A stretch of 64,000 nucleotides of DNA, taken from the NCBI GenBank assembly GCA_037127915.1, contig JBAXXL010000016.1:22267-86266 (forward strand), read 5' to 3'. Positions within the stretch are counted from its first letter, which is position 1. Every line of letters begins with the position of its first letter. The notes beneath the pieces are model-generated. The model saw nothing but the letters and a program-made list of their open reading frames with translations. It did not search any database and was not told the DNA's origin. A program made the position numbers and the translations under genes. This stretch comes from JBAXXL01 sp037127915. GTDB lineage: Bacteria > Bacteroidota > Ignavibacteria > Kapaibacteriales > UBA2268. Below are positions 8,466 through 16,570 of the stretch, piece by piece.

Positions 8466-10190
8466 ATGAATTTAAATATAAAAGTAAATAATAAGACAAT
8501 CGAAGTAGAAAAGGGTGAATTAATCCTTGACGCTTTGAATAAAAATGGTATAAAAATACCTACTTTATGCTATATCAAAGATAGCTTCCCATCGGGAGCT
8601 TGTAGAATGTGCCTTGTTGAAAATGTAAAAACAGGTAAATTAATTACTTCTTGCTCGAATTATGTAGAAGACGGAATGGAAATATTAACACACTCCCGTA
8701 AAGTAATTGAATCAAGAAAAGTAATTATTGAATTATTACTTTCGAACCATCCTGATGACTGCTTGTATTGTGTTCGCAATAGTAATTGTGAATTACAAAA
8801 CTTAGCCAAGGAATTAGATGTTCGTGAAAGAAGAGTAAAAGGCAAGAAAAACGATCATTTTATTGATAGCTCAAGTCCATCAATTGTTCGCGATCCAGCA
8901 AAATGTATTTTATGTGGCCGTTGTGTTCAAAAATGCGAAGTCGTAATGGGTGTTTCTGCTATTGATTTTATTAATCGCGGTAGCAAAGCAATTGTTGCTC
9001 CAGCATTCAATAAAGGATTGAATACTTCTAGCTGTGTGAATTGCGGTCAATGTATTATGGTTTGTCCAACAGGTGCTTTAACTGAAAAAAGCCATTTTAA
9101 TGGTTTGAAATCAGCTTTAGATGATCCAACAAAAACAGTAATAGTTCAATACGCACCTTCAATAACTGTGTCTATTGCCAAAGAATTCGGTTTACCGGCA
9201 GGTAAAGATTTGAATGGTGTGATGAACGCCGCTTTAAGAAAAATCGGATTTGACAAAGTTTTCGATACTAGCTTTTCAGCAGATTTAACTATTATGGAAG
9301 AATCTGCAGAGTTGATTGACAGAATCGTCAATGGCGGTAAATTACCAATGATTACAAGCTGCTGTCCGGGATGGGTTAAATACGCAGAAGAATTTGCAAA
9401 CGACTTTATTCCAAATGTTTCTTCATGCAAATCACCTCAGCAAATGATGGGCGCGATTATAAAAAGCTATTTTGCCGAAAAAGAAAACTTAGATCCTAAA
9501 GACATTTATTCTGTATCAATTATGCCTTGTACAGCTAAGAAGTTCGAAGCTCAAAGGGATGAAATGACCAACAAAGGTATTTCGGATGTTGATGCTGTTT
9601 TGACTACAAGAGAATTAGTCGAACTAATAAAACTCTATGGTATTGATATTGATAATATTGAACCGGAATTAACAGATTCTCCATTAGGTGCAAGAAGCTC
9701 AGCAGGTAAAATATTTGGTGCATCAGGTGGTGTAATGGAAGCCGCTTTAAGAACAGCTTACTTTAAATTAACGGGCACAGAACTTATTAATTTCAAAATT
9801 CATAGTGTTCGTGGTAGTGCGGCATTAAAAGAAGCAAAAATTAAAATTGGTGACCTTGAAGTAGGTGTTGCAGTTGTTAATGGTTTAGCAAATGCAAAAC
9901 TACTTTTGGACGAAATAAGAAATGGCAGAAACGATTTGCACTTCATTGAGATAATGGCTTGTCCTAACGGCTGTATTAATGGCGGCGGTCAACCAATAGG
10001 CAGTGATATGGCGTCAGTTGCGGCAAGAACAAAAGCTCTTTATGATATTGATGATAAAGAATCACTGAAAGTATCTCATAAAAATCCTGAAATCAAGGAA
10101 TTATATGATGAATATTTGGAAAAACCATTGGGTCATAAGAGCCACGAACTATTGCATACAACATACAATAAACGTAAAGTATTTTTATAA
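8466..10190 (+). CDS. hydA: [FeFe] hydrogenase catalytic subunit
   Basis: A 574-residue group A [FeFe] hydrogenase, the same length as Clostridium pasteurianum CpI, with catalytic residues at identical numbers. It has an N-terminal [2Fe-2S] domain (Cys35, 46, 49, 63), a His-ligated [4Fe-4S] site (His95, Cys99, 102, 108) and two ferredoxin clusters (Cys147/150/153/157 and Cys190/193/196/200). The H-cluster motifs are TSCCPGW (Cys299, Cys300), MPCTAKKFE (Cys355) and CPNGCINGGG (Cys499, Cys503). Residues of the CpI proton path (Cys299, Glu279, Ser319, Glu282, Arg286) are all present. It should catalyse reversible H2 evolution or uptake in the cytoplasm with HydB and HydC. It needs HydE, HydF and HydG; only hydG (47145-48566) is in this window. 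Confidence 0.97.
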   Translation: MNLNIKVNNKTIEVEKGELILDALNKNGIKIPTLCYIKDSFPSGACRMCLVENVKTGKLITSCSNYVEDGMEILTHSRKVIESRKVIIELLLSNHPDDCLYCVRNSNCELQNLAKELDVRERRVKGKKNDHFIDSSSPSIVRDPAKCILCGRCVQKCEVVMGVSAIDFINRGSKAIVAPAFNKGLNTSSCVNCGQCIMVCPTGALTEKSHFNGLKSALDDPTKTVIVQYAPSITVSIAKEFGLPAGKDLNGVMNAALRKIGFDKVFDTSFSADLTIMEESAELIDRIVNGGKLPMITSCCPGWVKYAEEFANDFIPNVSSCKSPQQMMGAIIKSYFAEKENLDPKDIYSVSIMPCTAKKFEAQRDEMTNKGISDVDAVLTTRELVELIKLYGIDIDNIEPELTDSPLGARSSAGKIFGASGGVMEAALRTAYFKLTGTELINFKIHSVRGSAALKEAKIKIGDLEVGVAVVNGLANAKLLLDEIRNGRNDLHFIEIMACPNGCINGGGQPIGSDMASVAARTKALYDIDDKESLKVSHKNPEIKELYDEYLEKPLGHKSHELLHTTYNKRKVFL

Positions 10191-10254
10191 GCGATAAAAC
10201 TAAACAGTATTAAAATTTATATATGTTAATTATAACTGTTAAAGGGTATTGATT

Positions 10255-12240
10255 ATGGCACACGCATCGAGAAATAAACTGGTATTTACCGTAAAAGATA
10301 AATGCAAGATATGCTATACTTGCGTACGGGAATGTCCCGTAAAAGCCATAAAGGTTGTAAATGGTCAAGCTGAAGTTATTAGCGCACGCTGTATTGGGTG
10401 CGGCAATTGTGTAACTGTATGTAGTCAAGGAGCGAAAACGTACCTTGATTCAAGAAGTGAGGTTTATAACTTATTAAAATCGGACAAGCCGGTAATAGCT
10501 ATGGTAGCACCAAGCTTTCCGGCTGAGTTCACTGAAATCGAAGATTATGATATATTCGTCGGAATGATAAAACAACTCGGTTTTGACAAAATCATCGAGG
10601 TATCATTCGGAGCAGATATGATTTCAAGGGAGTATGCCGAAATGGTTGAAAAAAGCGATAAACCGCTTATTTCATCCGATTGCCCTGCGATAGTTTATTA
10701 TATTGAACATTATTATCCTGATTTAGTTCCTTTATTAGCAACAATCGCATCTCCGATGGTAGCAAGTTCCCGAATTGTACGAAAAGAGTACGGTGATGTG
10801 CATGTGGTTTTTATTGGACCTTGCGTTGCTAAAAAAGCGGAATCTGACGAAATTGATGAGGCTTTGACATTTTATGAATTGAGGATGATGTTTGAGCAAA
10901 GCAAAATTACTAAGAGAAATGCAAAGCCTCAAAAATTCGATCCGCCTTATGCGGGGAAAGGTGCAATATTCCCGGTAAGCAGAGGACTTTTACAAAATCT
11001 GAATAAGACAGACGATATTAGCGAAGGTAAAATCATTGTCGCAGATGGAAGTAAAAAATTCCGCGAAGCTATTGAAGAAATGAGCGAAGGAACGATAAGC
11101 GATATTCACTTAGAACTACTTTCGTGCGAAGGTTGTATTATGGGACCGGGTATGTCAAAAAACGGTTCCCGTTATGCACGTAGAACTTCAATTGGTAGAT
11201 ACGTTAAGGGGAAATTAGAAAAGCTGGACAAGGATGCTTGGAATAAAGATATAGAGAAATTCAAAGATTTAGACTTTTCTCAAGCATTTACTCCTGCTGA
11301 CAGACGTACTCCAATGCCTGATACTAATGAAATTTACAAGGTTATGCAATCTTTGAACAAATTTGAAGACAAAGACCAATTAAACTGCGGAGCATGCGGA
11401 TATAATACTTGTCAGGAACATGCAATTGCAATACTTGAAGGATTATCGGAGATTGAAATGTGCTTACCATTTTCTATTGAGAAATTGCACAATTCTGTTG
11501 AAGATTTATATATTTCAAATACAAAGTTATTGAACGCAAAAAAAGCTCTTAAGCAATCTGAGAAGCTTGCCCACATGGGTCAGTTATCCGCAGGTATTGC
11601 TCATGAACTAAACAATCCTCTAGGTGTTATTACTATGTATAGTAATATTATACTTGAGGAAGCCAAAGACGATGACCCGATAAAAAAAGACTTACAACTT
11701 ATAGTTGAACAAACAGAACGATGTAAAAAAATTGTGGGCGGTTTGCTGAATTTTGCTAGAAAAAGCCAAGTTAATTTATCCGAAACCAATATGGAAGATT
11801 TCTGCAAACACAGTTTGAAATCCATCATTGCTCCGGAAAACATTAACTGCGTTTTCAAATCAAATATGTCAAATCTATTTGCAATGATTGATACTGACCA
11901 AATGATGCAAGTACTAACCAACCTTGAGAAAAATGCTATTGAAGCTATGCCTGATGGCGGTCAGCTAACTATTGAGCTTAAAGGTGATGATGAGTCTATC
12001 GAAATCAATATAAGCGATACCGGCTCCGGCATTTCCAAAAACAATATGGATAAGATATTCACTCCATTCTTTACTACAAAAGAAATGGGGAAGGGTACAG
12101 GGCTTGGATTACCATTGGTTTACGGAATTGTGAAAATGCATCGTGGTCAAATAATAGTTACATCGAATGATGAAAAAGAAACCGGTCCGACCGGTACGAA
12201 TTTTAAGATTATATTACCAAGAAATATTATTAATAAATAA
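10255..12240 (+). CDS. Sensor histidine kinase with modified H-cluster domain
   Basis: From ATG at 10255 (AAAGGG upstream; an in-frame TTG at 10249 is less likely) this 661-residue protein joins a hydrogenase-like sensor to a kinase. Two [4Fe-4S] ferredoxin motifs (Cys17/20/23/27; Cys46/49/52/56) lead into an H-cluster-type domain at about residues 80-320. Its motifs differ from HydA: SSDCPA (Asp142-Cys143 replacing Cys-Cys), GPCVAKKAE (Cys190) and SCEGCIMGPG (Cys291, Cys294; CxxC replacing CxxxC). A further Fe-S module follows (Cys378/381/386/403). The kinase has His450 in HELNNP and the N, G1 and G2 boxes (EKNAIEAMPDGG, DTGSGIS, GKGTGLGL). This resembles sensory-type [FeFe]-hydrogenase proteins and should be a cytoplasmic redox or H2 sensor. 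Receiver proteins follow immediately. Confidence 0.9.
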   Translation: MAHASRNKLVFTVKDKCKICYTCVRECPVKAIKVVNGQAEVISARCIGCGNCVTVCSQGAKTYLDSRSEVYNLLKSDKPVIAMVAPSFPAEFTEIEDYDIFVGMIKQLGFDKIIEVSFGADMISREYAEMVEKSDKPLISSDCPAIVYYIEHYYPDLVPLLATIASPMVASSRIVRKEYGDVHVVFIGPCVAKKAESDEIDEALTFYELRMMFEQSKITKRNAKPQKFDPPYAGKGAIFPVSRGLLQNLNKTDDISEGKIIVADGSKKFREAIEEMSEGTISDIHLELLSCEGCIMGPGMSKNGSRYARRTSIGRYVKGKLEKLDKDAWNKDIEKFKDLDFSQAFTPADRRTPMPDTNEIYKVMQSLNKFEDKDQLNCGACGYNTCQEHAIAILEGLSEIEMCLPFSIEKLHNSVEDLYISNTKLLNAKKALKQSEKLAHMGQLSAGIAHELNNPLGVITMYSNIILEEAKDDDPIKKDLQLIVEQTERCKKIVGGLLNFARKSQVNLSETNMEDFCKHSLKSIIAPENINCVFKSNMSNLFAMIDTDQMMQVLTNLEKNAIEAMPDGGQLTIELKGDDESIEINISDTGSGISKNNMDKIFTPFFTTKEMGKGTGLGLPLVYGIVKMHRGQIIVTSNDEKETGPTGTNFKIILPRNIINK

Positions 12241-12252
12241 AAGATTTTAGCT

Positions 12253-12648
12253 ATGAATAATAAAAATATGACTGTAATAATTGTGGACGATGATATAGAT
12301 TATCTGGCGCAATTAAAATTATATACCGAAAACATGGGGTTTTCGGTAATAACAGCTGAAACACAAGCAGAAGGCGAAAAGCTATTCGAAAATTTCAAAC
12401 CTGATTTGGCGATTTTCGATTTAATGATAGATAAACACGACAGCGGATTTATTTTAAGTTATAAACTTAAACAAAAATACCCCGATGTTCCAATCATTAT
12501 ATTAACCGCTGTTACTTCTGAAACAGGTATTCAATTTGGCTTGGACGACGAAACTGCCAAAAACTGGATAAAAGCTGATTTGTATTTAGAAAAAGCTGTT
12601 AGACCTGACCAACTACACAGAGAAATAAATAAGTTGTTAAATTTGTAA
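12253..12648 (+). CDS. Stand-alone response regulator receiver protein
   Basis: A 131-residue CheY-like receiver with acidic residues Asp12-14 (VDDDID), phospho-acceptor Asp56 (LAIFDLMI) and the switch Thr in IILTAV. It lacks the usual Lys-Pro pair, reading EKAVRPDQ near the end. No output domain is present, so it must act by protein contact or phosphotransfer. It starts 12 bp after the H-cluster kinase and is related to the receiver at 5126; both share VDDDID and PDLAI-D-M. The likely phosphodonor is the upstream kinase (inference from order). Confidence 0.88.
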   Translation: MNNKNMTVIIVDDDIDYLAQLKLYTENMGFSVITAETQAEGEKLFENFKPDLAIFDLMIDKHDSGFILSYKLKQKYPDVPIIILTAVTSETGIQFGLDDETAKNWIKADLYLEKAVRPDQLHREINKLLNL

Positions 12649-12666
12649 TTATAAGATAATACAATA

Positions 12667-13788
12667 ATGGAAATTTTAAAAGTATTAGTTGTGGACGACG
12701 AACCCGGTATTCGTTCCGGTATCGAAAGGATTCTTCGTAATTTTACGGTCAGCTATCCTTTTATGGATTATGATATCAAATTTGACATTATCGAAGCTGA
12801 AACCGGCGAGATAGCTCTTGATATTATTAATACAAGGAAGATTGATATTGTTTTGCTCGATAACAAATTGCCGGGTATCCAAGGAATCGAAGTATTAGAA
12901 TACATTAACCAAAAGCATTATGACGCTGTGGTAATGATGATTACATCGTATGCTTCGTTAGATCTTGCGGTTAAAGCGACTAATAACGGTGCTTATAACT
13001 TTGTACCTAAGCCTTTTACACCGCAAGATTTGAAATCTTCGATGGAGATGATTACTAAGCATCTATATCTAAAACGGATGACCGAGAAAATGCACCAAGA
13101 AGGCAAGCAATCAAGTTTCCAATTTTTATCGGTGTTGTCGCACGAGCTTAAATCGCCAATTAATGCTATTGAAGGGTATTTGAAAATAATGCAGGATAAG
13201 CAAGTTGGTGATAATATTGATGATTATAAAACAATGATCGATAGGTCTATCGTCAGAATTAAAGGTATGAGAGGGCTTATTTTGGATCTTTTGGATTTGA
13301 CAAAAATTGAATCCGGTAAAAAATCTCGTGAGCTTAAAAATATAGATATTATTGATACTGTTCAATTAGCAATTCACAGTATTGAACCAATTGCTATTCA
13401 GAGAAATATCGAAATAAGTCTTGATAGTCCGAATAATTTGAAATATGTAGCCGATGCAGACGAAATGGAGATTATTTTTAATAATCTATTGTCTAATGCA
13501 GTTAAGTACAACAAAATTGGCGGGAAAGTCGATGTTAAAATTTCTAAATCCGATAACAAAATCACTATAATCGTGAAAGATACAGGAATCGGTATGGCTG
13601 AAGAAGATATCGCTAAACTTTTCAATGATTTCGTTAGAATTAAAAATGAAAAAACACGCGAAATCACCGGCTCCGGTTTGGGTTTATCCATTATGAAAAA
13701 AATGGTTGAATTCTATGACGGTAATATCGAAGTATCAAGCGTTCCAGACCAAGGTTCCACTTTTACGGTAACCTTACCAATAAAATAA
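12667..13788 (+). CDS. Hybrid receiver-histidine kinase
   Basis: A 373-residue protein with an N-terminal receiver (Asp10-Asp11, phospho-acceptor Asp65 in VLLDNKLPG, Lys-Pro in VPKPFTP at about 114-118) followed by a HisKA/HATPase_c kinase (phospho-acceptor His159 in SHELKSPINAIEGYL, N-box NNLLSNAVKYN, G1 DTGIGMAEED, G2 GSGLGLSI). There are no membrane segments, so it is cytoplasmic. The receiver-first order suggests its kinase activity is set by phosphorylation from another kinase, here probably the H-cluster kinase two genes upstream. It is the last gene of the cluster and is followed by a strong terminator. Confidence 0.9.
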   Translation: MEILKVLVVDDEPGIRSGIERILRNFTVSYPFMDYDIKFDIIEAETGEIALDIINTRKIDIVLLDNKLPGIQGIEVLEYINQKHYDAVVMMITSYASLDLAVKATNNGAYNFVPKPFTPQDLKSSMEMITKHLYLKRMTEKMHQEGKQSSFQFLSVLSHELKSPINAIEGYLKIMQDKQVGDNIDDYKTMIDRSIVRIKGMRGLILDLLDLTKIESGKKSRELKNIDIIDTVQLAIHSIEPIAIQRNIEISLDSPNNLKYVADADEMEIIFNNLLSNAVKYNKIGGKVDVKISKSDNKITIIVKDTGIGMAEEDIAKLFNDFVRIKNEKTREITGSGLGLSIMKKMVEFYDGNIEVSSVPDQGSTFTVTLPIK

Positions 13789-13811
13789 ATTTTGTAATTC
13801 ATAAATACTAA

Positions 13812-13842
13812 GCCTCTGAGAGTAATTTCAGAGGCTTTTTTT
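13812..13842 (+). terminator. Intrinsic terminator of hydrogenase/signalling cluster
   Basis: GCCTCTGA (13812-13819) pairs with TCAGAGGC (13828-13835), an 8-bp perfect stem followed by seven T (13836-13842). It lies 24 bp after the hybrid kinase stop and closes the hyd transcription unit. Confidence 0.92.
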
Positions 13843-14262
13843 ATGAGTTTAAAAATTTTTCAGAAAATATTAGTCATTATTGATAGTATATATAGTACAA
13901 TTGAAACTGCGCTAAGTATATATAAAACCAGCATATTACAGGGAGGTTTGGGGGGGGGGTGGGTAATAAATATATTAGACAAGCCTAATCTAAATAAATT
14001 TGAAAAAAATTTCTTTATTTTCAAAAAATATTTTTTTTATTTAAAAAAAGAATTTTATATTTGAAATGCGAAAGAGTACAGAAATGAGAAATGTACCAAA
14101 TTGAAATAAATGTGTTATTGATTTTATATATTATAGTGGTTAGAGTTTATGATATTAAATATAATGAAACACCCGCATAGGAACCGAACACAAGGTATTA
14201 ATCCCAAGGGTTGATAGCTTCTTGTTTTGCATTCAATCCTGAAACCCACAAAAAAAAACTTA
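13843..14262. other. Intergenic region with G10 homopolymer
   Basis: About 420 bp of AT-rich DNA with no convincing gene. A 73-codon frame at 13843-14064 has no ribosome-binding site and runs through homopolymers. The notable element is a G-rich cluster at 13941-13963: GGG, GG, then ten consecutive G (13950-13959), T, GGG. In DNA this AT-rich such a tract is exceptional. Confidence 0.5.
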
Positions 14263-14297
14263 TAGATTCGATTATTTTTTAAAAAAAAGCGAATCTA
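14263..14297 (+). promoter_or_regulatory. Hairpin overlapping the three-way junction stem
   Basis: TAGATTCG (14263-14270) pairs perfectly with CGAATCTA (14290-14297), and T and A runs between them can extend the stem. Its last three bases belong to stem P1 of the RNA candidate just downstream, so the two foldings exclude each other. Confidence 0.5.
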
Positions 14298-14391
14298 CTA
14301 ATGTAAATCCGCCCCCTTATAGCTGTTTGAAGAGCTATACCGGATCGGTAATAGATAGTCGTTTCAAAATCTCTATCACTGACATTAGTAG
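14295..14391 (+). ncRNA. Candidate structured RNA: compact three-way junction
   Basis: P1 is a perfect 10-bp stem, CTACTAATGT (14295-14304) with ACATTAGTAG (14382-14391). P2 is ATCCG/CGGAT (14307-14311, 14341-14345) plus TATAGCT/AGCTATA (14318-14324, 14333-14339) around an asymmetric C-rich internal loop. P3 is GTAATAGA/TCTATCAC (14348-14355, 14372-14379) with one A-C mismatch. All three junction linkers are 2 nt (AA, CG, TG). It lies 139 bp before a T9SS substrate gene and may be its 5' leader or a separate small RNA. I do not recognise a known riboswitch or ribozyme core. Confidence 0.5.
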
Positions 14392-14420
14392 GACGTATTT
14401 ATTTGTTATATATTGAATCA

Positions 14421-14452
14421 CTACTAATCGAATGTCAAACATTTAATTAGTA
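14421..14452 (+). promoter_or_regulatory. Hairpin reusing the P1 sequence
   Basis: ACTAAT (14423-14428) with ATTAGT, and AATGT with ACATT, form a hairpin around a CAA loop. The 5' arm repeats CTACTAAT from P1 of the upstream RNA candidate, so it could also pair with ATTAGTAG at 14384-14391 and compete with P1. Confidence 0.4.
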
Positions 14453-14530
14453 AGATGCTTAAGCGACCTTTATCGCTATGCCAAAGTAGGTATAGTGGTA
14501 CGACTAAATTAAATTTAAAGGAATTAAATA

Positions 14531-16471
14531 ATGAGAAAATCATTTTTTATTTTGGCAATAGTAACATTTGCAATGATAGCAAATGTGAACTTGAGTGCAC
14601 AATTTCAAGATTTAGATAATGATGGTTGGTGGGATATAAGAAATTATAACGATTTAGTAACACTTTCTTCATTCGCGGGATATTGGAATGTTTTCAATCA
14701 TTATGAACTTACAAATAATATTTATGTCCCTTCAGGAACGAATTTCAGCCCAATAGGGAACGCGTCAATGCCATTTCGAGGTTCTTTTCGAGGTAAGGAC
14801 CCGAACAATAATATCCAATATATGCTTGTTGGACTAATAATTGAACGGCCTAATAACGATGCAGTAGGTTTGTTCGGTGTAAATATGGGTTTAATAACTA
14901 ATTTAGTATTATGCAATTTTGATATATGGGGGAAAAATCAAATTGGCGCGCTATGTGGTTTAAATGAAGGATATATATCTTCATGCCAATTTTATTTTGA
15001 TATAGCAAATAACAACTTTAATGAAACTTATGTCTCTGGAGATACCTTGGTAGGAGGACTTGTAGGAGCAAATGGAGGAACAATAGTTAATTGTCTTTCA
15101 ACCCAAACTAAACTTCCTCAATACACTTATGTTTCTGTTATTGGTAACAATGCCGTTGGTGGATTTGTTGGGGGCAATACAATAATTGATACAAACAGCA
15201 TGGATAATAATGAAATATTTAATGCTGTCGTTACTAACGGATATTTCCCAAATAATATTGGGGGTTTCAGCGGTTATAACGATGGCACCATAAGCAACTG
15301 TAAAGTTGGGGGATATACAGAAATATGGGACAGTATGAATGGATTAAGGTTTGGCGGTTTCGTGGGTAATAATAATGATGGGACAATAACAAACTGCCAA
15401 GTGGGCGATTCCGTAATAGTAGGAACAAATGACAGATATACTTCTTATACCGGAGGATTTGCAGGCAAGAACACAGGGGATATATCATTTTCCAGTGCTG
15501 GCGCATTGATTTATGCAAAGAGTTTTATTGGCGGATTTGTCGGATTGGATTCTGGGCACGTAAGCGATTGCCGTTCAAGTTCAATGATAAACGCAAAACT
15601 TGGTACTTATGGTGCTGCTGATAACGTAGGTGGTTTTGTTGGTTGCGACAAAGGATTAATACAGCGTTGTTATGTTGACAAAGGTGTTGTGATAAACGCG
15701 CCATTTTCAAATTGGGTTGGTGGCTTCACCGGTAGAAATGTTGGTGAAATAGAATATTCTTGTGCAAAAGATACTTTTCTATTAGGTCACAATTCATTAG
15801 GCGGCTTTATGGGGGCTTGCTTTGGTACCGTCCATGACTGTTATTCTCGCGGTGAAATACATACTGTATTTCGTAACGTAGGTGATAGCATCGGAGGTTT
15901 CGTTGGGGTTCTTGAACCTTCAGGGTCAGTAGAACGATGTTACTCAACTACATCAAGAATTGATGGAACAGCACCCGGTGCTTTTGCGCAGTATTGGGAT
16001 TTTGGATGGTGGGATGCTTGTGATTACGATCTAAGATGCAATAGACCTTATTATGGGATTGGATACGGTTGGACAACTAATGATATGAAGATTTCGTTGT
16101 GGCCTTATCAATATTGGGATTTCACAAATATTTGGGAATTTGATGCAAATCAGAATGACGGATATCCTTCATTTCGTTTAGTACCAAATTACAAAGTAAA
16201 TTATGCTAAAAACGAAAAAAATATTGAGATTTATCCAAATCCGGTAAGTGAAGTTTCAACAATAAATATAACTAAACCTGAAAGAGGTTTGACAACAATA
16301 GCTGTTTATAGCATTAGCGGTGAAAAAGTTGAAAATCTTTACTCAGGTGAATTAACTGATAATGAAAATAGTTTCAATTTTAATGGGTCTAATTATTCTT
16401 CGGGTATGTACTACCTTGTATTAGAAACGATAAACAATAGGATTGTGAAACCTATAGTTGTACAACATTAA
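14531..16471 (+). CDS. T9SS-secreted protein with GLUG-like repeats
   Basis: A 646-residue exported protein. Residues 1-23 are a signal peptide ending NVNLSAQ. Residues ~80-480 contain many repeats of the form GGFVG-x-N-x-G-x-I-x-x-C (for example VGGFVGGNT, IGGFSGYNDGTISNC, VGGFTGRNVGEIEYSC), resembling GLUG/right-handed beta-helix repeats of adhesins. The last ~75 residues are a type A T9SS C-terminal sorting domain (IEIYPNPVSEVSTINI, YSISGEKVE, SSGMYYLVLE). It is expected to be exported through SprA and attached to, or released from, the cell surface. AAAGGA upstream gives a good start. The long structured leader before it is described separately. Confidence 0.85.
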   Translation: MRKSFFILAIVTFAMIANVNLSAQFQDLDNDGWWDIRNYNDLVTLSSFAGYWNVFNHYELTNNIYVPSGTNFSPIGNASMPFRGSFRGKDPNNNIQYMLVGLIIERPNNDAVGLFGVNMGLITNLVLCNFDIWGKNQIGALCGLNEGYISSCQFYFDIANNNFNETYVSGDTLVGGLVGANGGTIVNCLSTQTKLPQYTYVSVIGNNAVGGFVGGNTIIDTNSMDNNEIFNAVVTNGYFPNNIGGFSGYNDGTISNCKVGGYTEIWDSMNGLRFGGFVGNNNDGTITNCQVGDSVIVGTNDRYTSYTGGFAGKNTGDISFSSAGALIYAKSFIGGFVGLDSGHVSDCRSSSMINAKLGTYGAADNVGGFVGCDKGLIQRCYVDKGVVINAPFSNWVGGFTGRNVGEIEYSCAKDTFLLGHNSLGGFMGACFGTVHDCYSRGEIHTVFRNVGDSIGGFVGVLEPSGSVERCYSTTSRIDGTAPGAFAQYWDFGWWDACDYDLRCNRPYYGIGYGWTTNDMKISLWPYQYWDFTNIWEFDANQNDGYPSFRLVPNYKVNYAKNEKNIEIYPNPVSEVSTINITKPERGLTTIAVYSISGEKVENLYSGELTDNENSFNFNGSNYSSGMYYLVLETINNRIVKPIVVQH

Positions 16472-16570
16472 AATTTTAAAGGATTTTGTTAACCGTCACT
16501 TAATTCGAGTGGCGGTTAACTTATAATTATAAAGATAAAAAAAAATCATCAATTTTTAGGAGCTTAGTAA

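Noticed and set aside
13843..14064. 73-codon frame after the hyd terminator
   Set aside because: Starts in the terminator T-tract, has no ribosome-binding site, and passes through G10 and poly-A/T runs; no protein-like pattern.
14295..14391. Known riboswitch or hammerhead ribozyme
   Set aside because: No purine, TPP (CTGAGA), c-di-GMP or hammerhead (CTGANGA...GAAA) core could be matched; left as an unassigned RNA candidate.
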